Shown here piece after piece: positions 6,564 through 6,703 of a stretch of 6,703 nt of DNA. The translations under genes were made by a program, and so were the position numbers. Source of the DNA: Acidobacteriota bacterium (GTDB lineage: Bacteria; Acidobacteriota; Blastocatellia; RBC074); the NCBI GenBank assembly GCA_022614735.1, contig JAKEHZ010000232.1, forward strand, positions 1 through 6,703, in the 5' to 3' direction. Each line of letters opens with the position of its first letter. The stretch's first letter is position 1. The notes below the pieces were generated by a model. It ran no database searches, had not been told where the DNA came from, and saw nothing but the letters and a program-made list of their open reading frames with translations.

Positions 6564-6703
6564 TGGGCCACTCTTTGAACATGAGCATAGATCGTTTGAA
6601 ATGTAGATAACATTTGCCAGGAGTAGTCTTGATTAACTCACCACGAGGAGAATGAAAAGACTAACAAATTTCGCATGGGCGCGCAACCAGACAGGCTAAA
6701 AGC
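6564..6703. other. Non-coding region upstream of tRNA-Leu
   Basis: These 140 bases should contain the promoter of the tRNA-tig unit, but I cannot pick one convincingly. The best minus-strand spaced pair (TTGCGC, 17 bases, TAGTCT) lies near the right edge and is weak. No gene is supported on either strand. A 15-codon plus-strand frame at 6652-6699 with GAGGAG one base before its ATG is too short and too badly spaced to call. Confidence 0.5.

Noticed and set aside
6652..6699. A 15-codon plus-strand frame preceded by GAGGAG
   Set aside because: The purine-rich site is only one base from the ATG, the peptide has no recognisable feature, and such short frames are common by chance.

Overview
The window holds one continuous minus-strand protein quality-control locus. 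Read in the direction of transcription (high to low coordinates) it runs tRNA-Leu(UAG), tig (trigger factor), clpP, a 134-residue stand-alone ClpX-type zinc-finger protein, clpX, and lon. Lon runs off the left edge of the window. No plus-strand gene is supported. The long plus-strand open frames lie antisense to these conserved genes.

The order tRNA-Leu / tig / clpP / clpX / lon is common in several bacterial phyla. With balanced-to-moderately-high GC, strongly bacterial protein features and a short spaced repeat of the 'aatcctgtc' kind between genes, a Gram-negative such as an Acidobacteriota (Blastocatellia-like) member is my best guess. That is an inference from general resemblance and cannot be fixed without a database search.

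Right end (6564-6703): non-coding upstream region with no gene. At 6482-6563 is a class II tRNA-Leu. A 51-base gap without a visible terminator leads to tig, which starts at a TTG with a strong ribosome binding site. tig and clpP overlap by 4 bases (ATGA). clpP and the zinc-finger gene are 6 bases apart, so these three form a tight translational unit. A 197-base gap then precedes clpX; it carries a plausible promoter and a tiny open frame that overlaps the clpX start codon. A 277-base gap separates clpX from lon and contains two perfect 7-bp hairpins and a tandem 9-base repeat.

Together the genes cover the fate of a new protein. Trigger factor meets the nascent chain at the ribosome, ClpX unfolds tagged substrates and feeds them to the ClpP chamber, and Lon degrades damaged proteins independently. 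The unusual member is the small protein between clpP and clpX. It carries one intact copy of the ClpX N-terminal zinc-binding domain and a second degenerate copy, with no ATPase domain. In ClpX that domain dimerises and binds substrates and adaptors, so a free version placed between clpP and clpX is a reasonable candidate for a ClpX adaptor, competitor or partner. This is the most novel element in the window.
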